Below, piece after piece: positions 15,253 to 23,791 of a stretch of DNA of 37,211 nt. The DNA lies in contig CAYVAT010000031.1 in NCBI GenBank assembly GCA_964449165.1, positions 1 to 37,211 on the forward strand, written 5' to 3'. The notes under the pieces are model-generated. The model saw nothing but the letters and a program-made list of their open reading frames with translations. It was not told the DNA's origin and did not search any database. Within the stretch, counting starts at the first letter, position 1. Every line of letters begins with the position of its first letter. A program made the translations under genes and the position numbers. This DNA comes from CAYSCW01 sp964449165 (GTDB taxonomy: Bacteria > Acidobacteriota > Aminicenantia > Aminicenantales > Aminicenantaceae).

Positions 15253-16696
15253 CTTTTATCAGCTTCATCCTTCCATCCATCAAGGAAATCTGTTTGACAT
15301 TTCCTTGTTCGTCTTTAATAAAGGTAAGTTTGATACCATCAAGCTGCTGATAAAACTGGGTATCTGAAACAGGAATAAGGATATCCTCTCCCTCAAAATG
15401 GGTGATTTTAAGGTATTTTCCTTCAATGCTGATAGTCACAAAGTAGTTTTCAGCGATCACATACCGACCCGTATAAGCCTTAAGGTCTTCGTAGCTGATA
15501 CTGTAAGGTTCAACCTCCACAGGTTTAGTTTCGGGCCATCCGTACTCCTTCGCCACTCCAAAAGTGATACCCTGCAAAAGGGGAATCGCCTTGTTGGAAT
15601 TGGCCATAATTACCACACCACGCCCATTATGGACAAAAGCTTTTATTCGGCACAGAAAACCTCTATTGTGGCCGCTGTGTCCAAAGCTTTTCGCCTCTCC
15701 TTCTCCTGTGATACCCAAACCAAGCCCAGAACTGCCCGTTTGAACCGTCAGCATTGTTTCTGTCATTTTTTTGGATAAGACCTTGTTGGACTCACCGGAA
15801 AAAGACTTTTGGATCTCAATGAGAAATTTTGCCAAATCAGAAGGAGTCGCCCACAATCCTCCAGCTCCCATGTTTGCATAGATCCAGCCTTTACCTTCAA
15901 CAGGTTCACCATCGCCTATGTGACCTGAAGCTGCTTTCTCCAGTTTTTCTGGTGACAGAGGCTGCTCGAATGTACTGTGCTTCATACCTAACGGTTCAAG
16001 CACACGCTCCCTCAAAATCTCAGGAAATGATTTTTCTTCGACATCAATCAACAGTTGCTGGACAATGGCGTATCCTTCATTGGAATAACGCCACTGACTA
16101 CCTGGTACCATGTCCACTGTAACAGGATCGGTCTCGACCGGATTCTCACCCTTAAGAATCTGTAATAAAGTAGGGACATTCCCGATCGCAGCACCATCGT
16201 CTACATCAAAAGACGATATACCGGCAGTGTGGCTAAGAAGACGCCTGAGGGTTACTTTTTCCTCCTTGGTGAACTCATTCTCTGGTACTTTCCAGGATTT
16301 AAGGTAGGTATTAATATCAGTGTCAAGATCCAGTTTTCCTTCTTCAACCAAACTCAGAGCAGCCATGGCCACGACAGGTTTACTGACTGAACCAGCTTGG
16401 AATAAAGTCTCCTCGTCAAGAGATTCACCTCCCACTTCCTTGAGACCGTAGCTCTTGACCCACTCGATTCTACCGTCATTAATCACTGCCACACTGACTC
16501 CAGGAATGTTGAGCTTATCCATCATCCCCGAGATGGAAAACATCCCGGATGCTTCGCCCTTGACAACAACTGCTGGTAACACACTATTTTCCACCCGCAT
16601 AATTCGGGCATTCAGTTCTTCCATTTGCTCTGAATCTTTGCATTGGATTAGGATGATTAGCATAAATGCAACCACACAAATAACTTTTTTCTTCAT
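15245..16696 (-). CDS. Exported serine hydrolase, class C beta-lactamase fold
   Basis: 483 residues. The N-terminus (MKKKVICVVAFMLIILIQCK) is a signal with a cysteine at 19, though the lipobox LIQC is poor, so lipoprotein status is uncertain. The PF00144 domain has SVSK (S103-K106), YSN (Y204-N206) and HSGHNRGF (H340), all expected catalytic motifs intact. A C-terminal beta domain (about 400-483) resembles the DUF3471-type tail (AYTGRYVIAENYFVTISIEG). The start is supported by GGAGG 9 bases upstream. It is the first gene of a leftward run that continues with the SMP-30 fragment and the second, membrane-anchored hydrolase. Confidence 0.88.
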   Translation of the reverse strand: MKKKVICVVAFMLIILIQCKDSEQMEELNARIMRVENSVLPAVVVKGEASGMFSISGMMDKLNIPGVSVAVINDGRIEWVKSYGLKEVGGESLDEETLFQAGSVSKPVVAMAALSLVEEGKLDLDTDINTYLKSWKVPENEFTKEEKVTLRRLLSHTAGISSFDVDDGAAIGNVPTLLQILKGENPVETDPVTVDMVPGSQWRYSNEGYAIVQQLLIDVEEKSFPEILRERVLEPLGMKHSTFEQPLSPEKLEKAASGHIGDGEPVEGKGWIYANMGAGGLWATPSDLAKFLIEIQKSFSGESNKVLSKKMTETMLTVQTGSSGLGLGITGEGEAKSFGHSGHNRGFLCRIKAFVHNGRGVVIMANSNKAIPLLQGITFGVAKEYGWPETKPVEVEPYSISYEDLKAYTGRYVIAENYFVTISIEGKYLKITHFEGEDILIPVSDTQFYQQLDGIKLTFIKDEQGNVKQISLMDGRMKLIKVE

Positions 16697-16963
16697 TATG
16701 AATTCCTCCCTCTAATTTTGAAATTTTTTTAAGTAAAGCTTTAATCGATGTTTTTCTCTCAATCTCTATAAAGATAAACGGTTATGCCGTATAAATGGTA
16801 AACAACTAATCGTTATCTATCTAAATTCCTCAGACTCCATTTCTCCAGAAGTTCCCCCCAAAAATAGGCCTTGAAAAAGCCCAATTTCTTTTATTTCTAT
16901 CAATTATCCGAAACTGCAAGTGGAAGTGCAAAAAAAAGGGGATCTCTAGTATTCCTGTAGAAC

Positions 16964-16992
16964 TTGACAAAATAAACTCTATAGTTTATAGT
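16964..16992 (+). promoter_or_regulatory. Sigma-70 promoter of the ArsR-TonB receptor module
   Basis: TTGACA (16964-16969), exactly 17 bases, then TATAGT (16987-16992): a near-consensus housekeeping promoter, the best of its kind in the window. The expected transcription start (about 16999) falls inside the palindrome at 16996-17011. The ArsR ATG follows at 17034. Confidence 0.8.
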
Positions 16993-16995
16993 AAT

Positions 16996-17011
16996 ATAGC
17001 TATATAGCTAT
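16996..17011 (+). promoter_or_regulatory. 16-bp perfect palindrome, likely ArsR operator
   Basis: ATAGCTATATAGCTAT is its own reverse complement and overlaps the predicted transcription start of the ArsR gene. ArsR/SmtB dimers bind such AT-rich palindromes at the promoter of their own operon and leave when metal binds. Binding by this particular regulator is inferred from position and symmetry. Confidence 0.6.
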
Positions 17012-17033
17012 TAATATATAAATGAGGTTACTC

Positions 17034-17354
17034 ATGGAAAAACACAAGATTTTTAAAGCTTTCTCCAATGAAGTAAGGTTGAAAATATTTGAATTTTTAC
17101 TTGAAGGTAAAATGTGTGTCTCTGGAATTGTAAATAAACTGAATGTAACCCAGCCAACAGTTACACAACATTTAAAAATCCTTCAAGAAGTAGGAGTAGT
17201 TAAGTCAGAAAAAATTGGGTATTGGATGCATTATTCTATTGATAAGGACGGCATCGAAAGAGTAAGAAATGAATTAAAACTATTTATTGAAAATCTACAA
17301 ACGAAAAACGGAAAATGTAAAATTAGCGCTTCAAAATGCCCTGAAAAAAAATAA
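17034..17354 (+). CDS. ArsR/SmtB-family metalloregulator
   Basis: 106 residues from the ATG at 17034, which has GAGG 6 bases upstream; the in-frame ATG at 17022 has no ribosome site. Winged helix-turn-helix: FKAFSNEVRLKIFEFLLEG (helices 1-2), VSGIVNKLNVTQPTVTQHLK (recognition region about 29-48), GVVKSEKIGYWMHYSI (wing). Cysteines are few: C28 in the place of the ELCVCD metal loop (only one Cys there) and a C-terminal pair C95 and C102 (GKCKISASKCP). A thiol site for arsenic or a soft metal built from C28, C95 and C102 is possible but is inference. First gene of a four-gene rightward module ending in a TonB receptor. Confidence 0.88.
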   Translation: MEKHKIFKAFSNEVRLKIFEFLLEGKMCVSGIVNKLNVTQPTVTQHLKILQEVGVVKSEKIGYWMHYSIDKDGIERVRNELKLFIENLQTKNGKCKISASKCPEKK

Positions 17355-17373
17355 ATTTTTGGAGGATAACAAA

Positions 17374-17823
17374 ATGATTAAAAGACAAATATCGGTAGGA
17401 ATTGTATTCATTGCCGGTTTGGTAATTTTAGGAAATTATTATTACCCTTGTTATTCTGGAGAACCCCAAAATACAAACAAGAATGAAAAGATCCTCTCTG
17501 AGGTTGAACAGAAAAAAGGATTTCGTCCCAATCCATTAGTTATTATGTCAAAAAGGAATGATGTGCTCACTCATTTCATGTCTTATGGAAATCAAATTTT
17601 CGAAGGAGGTCCTTTAAGTGAAAAAGAGGTTTATTTAATTGCCCTCTCCGCGGCTGTCGCTCTCAAATCTCAAAATTGCATTCGAGCCCATGCTAAAACT
17701 GCAGAAAAATTAGGTGCAAGTAAAGAAGAAATCATACAGACAATTCTTATTGCAGGCCTTATTTCAAATACGTCTCCTTTACACATTGCTTATGATTCAG
17801 CAGGGATATTTGAAGATAAATAG
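17374..17823 (+). CDS. Membrane-anchored carboxymuconolactone decarboxylase/AhpD-like protein
   Basis: 149 residues from the ATG at 17374, chosen for GGAGG 8 bases upstream and because the longer frame overlaps the ArsR gene. A signal anchor (about 8-24) precedes a CMD/AhpD helical domain: GFRPNPLVIMSKRNDVLTHF, LSEKEVYLIALSAAVALKSQ, NCIRAHAKTAEKLGASKEEI. The AhpD thiol motif CxxCxxxH is changed to SQNCIRAH, so the first cysteine is Ser99 while C102 and H106 remain. That argues against classic disulfide peroxidase chemistry with two cysteines. It follows the ArsR gene by 19 bases and so is very likely co-transcribed. An exported CMD protein in an ArsR operon suggests thiol or metalloid redox handling; that is inference. 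Confidence 0.82.
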   Translation: MIKRQISVGIVFIAGLVILGNYYYPCYSGEPQNTNKNEKILSEVEQKKGFRPNPLVIMSKRNDVLTHFMSYGNQIFEGGPLSEKEVYLIALSAAVALKSQNCIRAHAKTAEKLGASKEEIIQTILIAGLISNTSPLHIAYDSAGIFEDK

Positions 17824-17987
17824 CTCAAAAGGAGATAGAACGAATCATTTAATATAATCGAGAAATGGGACATTTACAAAGATAATGCAAATGATTTTTT
17901 TGTTTTTATAACAGCAGAGGGAAGATACCTTCCGAATTTTCCGTATTGATCTTCTTTCTTTTCTTTTGTATACTTCAAAGAGATGGA

Positions 17988-18266
17988 ATGACTAAAAAAA
18001 AGAAGACATATTTTAATCTGCTCTTCCTATTTTTATTCCTATTTGTTACTTTATTTATCAATTTCTTTCATACCGAAAAAACTATAGAAAGGAATGACAA
18101 TTGTCCTGCTTGCCACTTTCAGTATTCTTCCCTCACAACCAGCCAGATTAATTTTTTCTATCTTCCTCCACTCTCCTTCCTAACCACATTACAACCATCG
18201 GAATCATTTAATTATACATATTTATTAAGTATCGATCCCGCCTCTCGTTCCCCTCCTCAAATTTAA
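17988..18266 (+). CDS. Small membrane protein with CPAC motif, upstream of the TonB receptor
   Basis: 92 residues from MTKKKK at 17988; the frame is open from 17946, but the shorter start gives a normal basic N-terminus and follows GAGATGG. One membrane helix (about 8-26) and then an outer segment with NDNCPACHFQYSS. Small proteins with a C-P-x-C motif after one helix are often encoded just before heavy-metal or similar TonB receptors in diderm bacteria, where a role in metal binding is suspected. It lies 164 bp after the CMD-like gene and 107 bp before the receptor. Function is inferred from position only. Confidence 0.6.
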   Translation: MTKKKKTYFNLLFLFLFLFVTLFINFFHTEKTIERNDNCPACHFQYSSLTTSQINFFYLPPLSFLTTLQPSESFNYTYLLSIDPASRSPPQI

Positions 18267-18305
18267 TCCTTCTCAATCAGATAACCTAAAAAGGCCTCTA
18301 TTTTC

Positions 18306-18346
18306 CTTTGAATTTTGAGAGTTTATAAGCTCTCAAAATCTCAAAG
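18306..18346 (+). promoter_or_regulatory. Strong hairpin in the leader of the TonB receptor gene
   Basis: A 10-bp perfect stem (ATTTTGAGAG, 8-base loop, CTCTCAAAAT) is extended by CTTTGA / TCAAAG around a single bulged C, giving about 16 paired bases. It ends 27 bases before the receptor ATG. There is no T tract after it, so it is not a plain terminator; it could shield, stabilise or process the receptor message. It does not match a riboswitch I know (no B12 box). Confidence 0.55.
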
Positions 18347-18373
18347 ACCGATGAAACTCGGGGAAGGAAACAA

Positions 18374-20662
18374 ATGCGTATAAAGAAATTATGGATAGTA
18401 TTCATCGTTGTAATGTTTATCTCTGCTCAATTCATCCTCAGCCAGCCGCGCCAACAAAAGCGACATAGATATGGCCAGCAACAAGAAAGGTTTTTGCTCG
18501 TAAAAGGAAAAATTGAGGGCTGGAATGGCAATCCCATAGAAAAGGCGATAGTCATGATTCCAGAGATAAACAAATCTACAGAATCAGATAAGTCAGGGAT
18601 TTTTGAAATCACAGACATTCCACCAGGAAGATACCATATTGAGGTCTATGCTGAAGGATACATGGACTACTCCTCAGATAATTTTGATCTTCAACAGAAC
18701 AAGCTCAACTACCAGATCGTTTTACTGGAAAAAATCTCAGAGGAAATAGTCGTTACCGCTACCCGCACCCAGAAACTTTACGACGAAACTCCTGTTAAAA
18801 TTGAAATCATAACTACCAAAGATATTGAAAAGAAAGCTGCATCTACTCTCGCTGATTCCCTTTATCAAACAACAGGGGTCAGAGTTGAGAATGACTGTCA
18901 AAATTGTAACTTCACCCAGGTTCGCATTAATGGTATGGAAGGGAAATACACTCAAATTCTGATTGACAGCTCTCCTGTTGTCAGCGCTATGACAGGTGTT
19001 TACGGCTTAGAGCAAATTCCTGCAGAAATGCTGGAGAAGATAGAAATCGTGAAGGGTGGCGGCTCAGCCCTTTATGGAGGAAACGCTGTTGCCGGAGTGA
19101 TTAATGTTATAACCAAAGAGCCGCAAGAAAATAAGACCACTCTAAAGCTGCACCAGGAATCAATCTCAAAAAAACCATTCACAAATATTGGATTTCATTC
19201 CAGCCTCGTTTCCAAGGACTTAAACACAAAGGCTTTCCTGTTTGCAAGTTGGCAAAAAAGAGAGCCTGTAGATTTAAATGCAGACAATTTCTCTGAACTT
19301 GGGACCATATCCAACACCTCTTTTGGACTTAATTTTTATAATTACTTTTCAGAGATCAACAGCAATCTTAAGTTGAGCTTTTTTAGGATTTTCGAGGAGA
19401 GACGAGGAGGAGATCTTTTTGACAATCCTCCTCACGAAGCGAACACAGCCGAATGGATAAAAACTGATCAAATAGGATTCAGCTCAGATTGGAACCATTA
19501 TATTTCTGAAAGTTTACATTATAATCTTTCCTTCTCTCTTGTAGATGCCAAAAGAGATACGTACTACGGAAGCCATAAGGATCCCAATGCCTATGGGAAG
19601 ACAAAAAATCCACTTATGTTTTTCAACTCCCAACTCAACTATCAAAGAGGAAGTCATGTGTTCTCCGTTGGAGCACAATACAAGCGAGATAAGATTAAAG
19701 ATGAAGCCACAGGCTACGACAGGATAATCGAAGATGTCTATCACGAAAGCGGTATCTTCATCCAGGATGATTTTAAAATAGGGAAAACATTTTCGCTTTT
19801 AACCGGAATAAGGCTGAACAAACATTCTGCCCTGGATAGAACCATTTTTACTCCACGATTAAGCATTCTAGTGAAACTCATGAAAGAGCTGAGTTTCAGG
19901 ACGTCATTTTCAACCGGATTCAGAGCTCCTCAAGTCTTTGATGAAGACTTACATATTACTCAAGTGGGCGGTGAGGGCATGATGATAACCAATTCTCCGA
20001 ATTTGAAAGAAGAGAAATCATACAGCATAAACAGTGGATTCGATTACGGAAAACAGATGGGAAGAAGCCTCATCCAATTGAGTGTGGAAGCTTTTTACAA
20101 TAGATTAGAGAACACGTTTATCCTTCACGAAACCAAGCGCATAGAAAGGGCAAGAATCTTGGAGAGGATAAACGGATCCGGATCAACAGTGTATGGCGCC
20201 TCTTTTGAATTCGGCTTTGTTCTTGGGCCAAAGCTCTCTTTTGCTTCAGGATGGACATTCCAGAGAAGCAAACTTGACGAACCAGAGCCGGATTTCAACT
20301 CGACAGAATTCTTCAGAACTCCTAGGATCTACGGATATCTGAACCTGAGCTATGAAAACAATAAATTGGTAAACATCAATCTTTCCGGAGAATACACAGG
20401 CTCTATGAAAGCCCCACACTACGCAGGCTATATCAAAGAAGACAGACTGGAGACTACTTTATCATTCTGGGTAGTGAATTTAAGGCTTCAGAAACCCATA
20501 AATATCACTGAAAACTACAGAATCTCTATGTTCTTAGGCGCCTACAACATCCTGGATTCTTATCAAAAAGATTTAGATAAGGGAGTAGACAGGGATTCTG
20601 GTTATGTCTATGGTCCGATAAAACCAAGATCATTCTATACAGGATTTGAGTTTTCCTTCTGA
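18374..20662 (+). CDS. TonB-dependent receptor with carboxypeptidase-regulatory-like N-domain
   Basis: 762 residues. Signal peptide (1 to about 23), a CarboxypepD_reg-like beta domain (about 42-118, KGKIEGWNGNPIEKAIVMIP), a TonB-box-like EEIVVTATRT (about 120-130), the plug (about 135-250 with VRINGMEGKYTQILIDSSPV and the closing GGSALYGGNAVAGVINVITK) and a 22-strand-type barrel to the terminal F (GFEFSF). The plug has the pattern ENDCQNCNFTQVRINGMEG, a cysteine pair typical of a receptor subfamily often linked to metals or cobalamin. GAAGGAAA lies before the ATG. It ends the ArsR-CMD-CPAC module, so uptake of a metal or metal complex under ArsR control is the natural reading; the substrate is not known. 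Confidence 0.9.
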   Translation: MRIKKLWIVFIVVMFISAQFILSQPRQQKRHRYGQQQERFLLVKGKIEGWNGNPIEKAIVMIPEINKSTESDKSGIFEITDIPPGRYHIEVYAEGYMDYSSDNFDLQQNKLNYQIVLLEKISEEIVVTATRTQKLYDETPVKIEIITTKDIEKKAASTLADSLYQTTGVRVENDCQNCNFTQVRINGMEGKYTQILIDSSPVVSAMTGVYGLEQIPAEMLEKIEIVKGGGSALYGGNAVAGVINVITKEPQENKTTLKLHQESISKKPFTNIGFHSSLVSKDLNTKAFLFASWQKREPVDLNADNFSELGTISNTSFGLNFYNYFSEINSNLKLSFFRIFEERRGGDLFDNPPHEANTAEWIKTDQIGFSSDWNHYISESLHYNLSFSLVDAKRDTYYGSHKDPNAYGKTKNPLMFFNSQLNYQRGSHVFSVGAQYKRDKIKDEATGYDRIIEDVYHESGIFIQDDFKIGKTFSLLTGIRLNKHSALDRTIFTPRLSILVKLMKELSFRTSFSTGFRAPQVFDEDLHITQVGGEGMMITNSPNLKEEKSYSINSGFDYGKQMGRSLIQLSVEAFYNRLENTFILHETKRIERARILERINGSGSTVYGASFEFGFVLGPKLSFASGWTFQRSKLDEPEPDFNSTEFFRTPRIYGYLNLSYENNKLVNINLSGEYTGSMKAPHYAGYIKEDRLETTLSFWVVNLRLQKPINITENYRISMFLGAYNILDSYQKDLDKGVDRDSGYVYGPIKPRSFYTGFEFSF

Positions 20663-20740
20663 TATCCTTTTTGCAGAAAACTTCCCTAGCTGAATGAGAT
20701 TTTCCGAATGGAGAGAGCGGTCGAAGAAAAGGCGAAAAGG

Positions 20741-23700
20741 TTATCCTGTGGTTCGATCCCAGGTTCGAGCTCCCCTGACTACTCTCTGAGTCCACGCTCT
20801 AAGATCGTCCAAGAGAACATATATGGTGGGAAGGATAATCAGGGTGACCAGAGTGGAAAAGGCAAGACCACCCACTATAGCTCTGGCCATGGGATAATAA
20901 GGGGGGCCATTCCCTCCGATCCCGATGTTGGTTAGGCAGAGGGGCACAAGGCTGAGGATAGTCGTTCCTGCAGTCATTAAGATAGGGCGAATGCGGTTTC
21001 CACCTGCTTGAACGATGGCATCCAAACGGTTTAATCCCCTGGCCCGGAGCTGGTTGATGTGGTCGATCAGGACAATTCCATTGTTGACCACCACTCCGAT
21101 CAATATCAGAACTCCCATCCAGGCCATTATGGAGAAAGTGGTCCCTGTAATAAGGAAGAACCACCATACCCCGACAATAGCGAAGATGATGGATGTCCAG
21201 ATGGCTCCTGGGAATATGAGTGATTCAAAAAGAGAGGCCATCACAAAATAGATCAAAGCCAGAGCCAGAAGAGTATTGATCAGCATGGTTCTTGCGGCTT
21301 CTCCTTCAAAATCAAAGCTGCGCCCGAAGTTCCAGCTTACACCTGCAGGAAAATCAAACTGCCCTAAAACTTTGCTGATTTTATCCTTGGCTTCACTGAC
21401 AGTCAGATCTTTCAGGCCTATATTCACTCCGATGGAGGTCACCCGGTTTTCCCGATGGATGGTGTTCGGCCCCTGCCTAATTCTGAAATCTGCCAGTGCC
21501 GATAGCTTCACTGGATTGTTGTTGTCTCCGAAGAGGATGATATTCTGAAGCTGCTCCAGGTTTCTCTTGTCCTCCTTCTGAAACTCGGCCTTGACCTCAA
21601 TTTCTCCCTCCTCATCATGGATACGCCGCAGATTCACTCCTCGCATGGCAACTGAGATATTGCCGGCGACCTGCTGAGGGGAAAAACCATACTTCTTCGC
21701 TCTCTCCCGATTAACCACAACGTGGACTTCTTTTTTACCGGCTGAAGCTGCAGACCGAACATCCTTAAATCCCTCGATCTTCCCCAGCGCCCAGGCTACC
21801 TCATGAGAAAGTTCGATTAGCTGGTCAGTAGAACTGCCGACCAGGTAGATTCTCAGGTCATCCGTGCTTCCTCCTGAACGGCTAAACTCAAAGGCGAGCT
21901 TTCCCACAGCGATTTCAGGAAGCCCTTTCCTGATTTCTTCTTTGATCTTTTCCTGGGATTTTTTTGCTTCTCTTCCTTTCTTAAGAAGAATCGTGGACAG
22001 GGCATAACTTCCCTCATAATAACTGTATATAGATTCTATCTCAAAGCTGTCCTGGTTGGTAAAAAGATAATCCTCGATCTTATCCACAGCATCTTCGATC
22101 TTTTCGACGGTGTAATTATCGTTGATGTTGTAATAGAGATAAAGCCGCCGATCCTCTTGAGGAGGGAACATTTCTTTTTTAACAATCATGAAAGGAACAG
22201 CAATACTTAAAAGGGTAAGTATAAGGATGGCAACTGAAGTCTTCCTGTGATGAAGCAGCCAATCAAGTATTTTTTTATACCGGGATATAAGCCGATCGAT
22301 CCATCGCGTCTTCTTGTTGAGCGGAGAGGATTTAATCCGTGAAGCCAGGAGCGGCACAACGGTCTGGGCCATAATCAAGGAGGCCCCCAGGGCCACGCAG
22401 AAGGATATGGCCACATGTTTCAAATAAATGGTCACCTCATTCTGACGACTGACGATGTTGGGCAAGAAGACGATAGCCGTGGTCGAGGTTCCAGCTGTGA
22501 TTGCCAGGGCTACTTCTTTCACCGCAGTGATTGTGCTCCTTTGATTGGGGAGATCCATCTTCTTATAACGGTAGATATTCTCGGTAACCACCACAGCGTT
22601 ATCCACCAGCATCCCCACAGCCAGGAGCAGACCCAACATGGAGAGGATGTTAAGAGAAAGATTGATAAAATACATGAAGGCTAATGTCACCAGCAGGGAA
22701 AAGGGAACGGCGAGGACTACGATGAAAGTACTCGACCATTGACGAAGAAAAAGAAAGAGGACGATAATGGCCAGCGCTGCTCCTACAAGGCCTGCCTTAA
22801 GAAGCTCATTGAGAGAGCTGACGACTCCCTCAGCCATGTCATCCATAAAAAAAATGTTGATGCCCTCCATCTTAGGATCTTTACTGACTTCAGCAACAGC
22901 TCTCCTCGCTTGCTTGCCGACATCGACGATATTGGCTCCGCTTTCTTTATAGACATTCAAGCCTATAGCATAGGTCTGATTGAGATGCCTTCCGTAATTG
23001 AGCTCGGGCATCTGGTAGCTTACCTGCGCGATATCCCGCAGCTTAAGCCCGTTATCACCCACAACCAAGTTGTTGATCTCTTCGATGGTTCTAATCTCTC
23101 CCATTGGCCTGACTGTAAAACGCCGCTTAGCATCAGTAATACGTCCAGCGGTCATCAGGAAATTACTGTTTCTGAGAACTCGAGAAAGACGGTCAAGGTC
23201 AATCTGATGGGCAATAATACGGTCAGCAATAAGCTGGATGAGGATCTGTTTCTTCTCCACTCCATACATCTCTACCCTGGAGACGCCTTTGAGGCGTTCA
23301 ATTCTGCGTTTTAAATGACGGTTAAGCATGTCATAGGAGTTGGAAAGATCGCGGTTACTCGAAATCCTCATAACTAAAACCGGGAAATCGGAGGTGTTGA
23401 ACTTCTGAACAGAAATCCTCTCCACATCTAGAGGCAGCTGGCTTCGGATGCTTTCTATTCTTTCTTTGGCTTCGACAGCCTTTATGTCTGTATCAACTCC
23501 CCAGTCAAATTCAAGAAAAATATTGGCCGCATTTTCTGTGGAATCAGAAACCATGCGATTTATGTCACTGATAGTGGCCAATATCTCTTCTATGGGCCTG
23601 GTAATCTCTCGCTCGATCTCTTCAGGTGTGGAATTGGGATAGGGGATGTTTACGGTGACAAAAGGTGCATCAAGTTCAGGGAAAAATTCGAGGGGGAGCA

Positions 23701-23791
23701 ACCGGGAGGAAATCCAGCCGATAACAACGAAGCACAGGAATATCATGAGGGTTGTGACAGGACGGCGGAGTGAAAATTCCGTTACTTTCAT
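20741..23791 (-). CDS. RND efflux permease, second of two (AcrB/MdtC-type)
   Basis: 1016 residues, the inner-membrane proton-driven pump subunit. The N-terminal RPVTTLMIFLCFVVIGWISS helix, two large periplasmic porter regions and 12 membrane helices are visible; helix 4 carries the expected acidic pair region (GMLVDNAVVVTENIYR). The last helices (GVVVNNGIVLIDHINQLRAR) are also typical. It overlaps the preceding permease by 4 bases (ATGA), so translation is coupled. The extreme C-terminus (RAWTQRVVRGARTWDRTTG) is somewhat longer than usual. Together with the partner permease it may form a mixed pump as MdtB/MdtC do; that is inference. Confidence 0.92.
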   Translation of the reverse strand: MKVTEFSLRRPVTTLMIFLCFVVIGWISSRLLPLEFFPELDAPFVTVNIPYPNSTPEEIEREITRPIEEILATISDINRMVSDSTENAANIFLEFDWGVDTDIKAVEAKERIESIRSQLPLDVERISVQKFNTSDFPVLVMRISSNRDLSNSYDMLNRHLKRRIERLKGVSRVEMYGVEKKQILIQLIADRIIAHQIDLDRLSRVLRNSNFLMTAGRITDAKRRFTVRPMGEIRTIEEINNLVVGDNGLKLRDIAQVSYQMPELNYGRHLNQTYAIGLNVYKESGANIVDVGKQARRAVAEVSKDPKMEGINIFFMDDMAEGVVSSLNELLKAGLVGAALAIIVLFLFLRQWSSTFIVVLAVPFSLLVTLAFMYFINLSLNILSMLGLLLAVGMLVDNAVVVTENIYRYKKMDLPNQRSTITAVKEVALAITAGTSTTAIVFLPNIVSRQNEVTIYLKHVAISFCVALGASLIMAQTVVPLLASRIKSSPLNKKTRWIDRLISRYKKILDWLLHHRKTSVAILILTLLSIAVPFMIVKKEMFPPQEDRRLYLYYNINDNYTVEKIEDAVDKIEDYLFTNQDSFEIESIYSYYEGSYALSTILLKKGREAKKSQEKIKEEIRKGLPEIAVGKLAFEFSRSGGSTDDLRIYLVGSSTDQLIELSHEVAWALGKIEGFKDVRSAASAGKKEVHVVVNRERAKKYGFSPQQVAGNISVAMRGVNLRRIHDEEGEIEVKAEFQKEDKRNLEQLQNIILFGDNNNPVKLSALADFRIRQGPNTIHRENRVTSIGVNIGLKDLTVSEAKDKISKVLGQFDFPAGVSWNFGRSFDFEGEAARTMLINTLLALALIYFVMASLFESLIFPGAIWTSIIFAIVGVWWFFLITGTTFSIMAWMGVLILIGVVVNNGIVLIDHINQLRARGLNRLDAIVQAGGNRIRPILMTAGTTILSLVPLCLTNIGIGGNGPPYYPMARAIVGGLAFSTLVTLIILPTIYVLLDDLRAWTQRVVRGARTWDRTTG

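Larger units (their letters stand above)
16697..17033. other. Divergent intergenic region
   Basis: About 340 bases between the leftward hydrolase and the rightward ArsR gene. The right end holds the ArsR promoter and palindrome (16964-17011). In the remainder I see only AT-rich sequence and no clear promoter for the hydrolase. Confidence 0.5.

Noticed and set aside
18306..18373. Cobalamin riboswitch before the TonB receptor
   Set aside because: The leader is too short and has no B12 box; only a simple hairpin is present.
20725..20780. A tRNA-like T-arm (GGTTCGATCC near 20750) at the end of the second RND gene
   Set aside because: No acceptor stem, D-arm or anticodon arm can be built around it, and the sequence is explained as the C-terminal coding part of the permease on the other strand.
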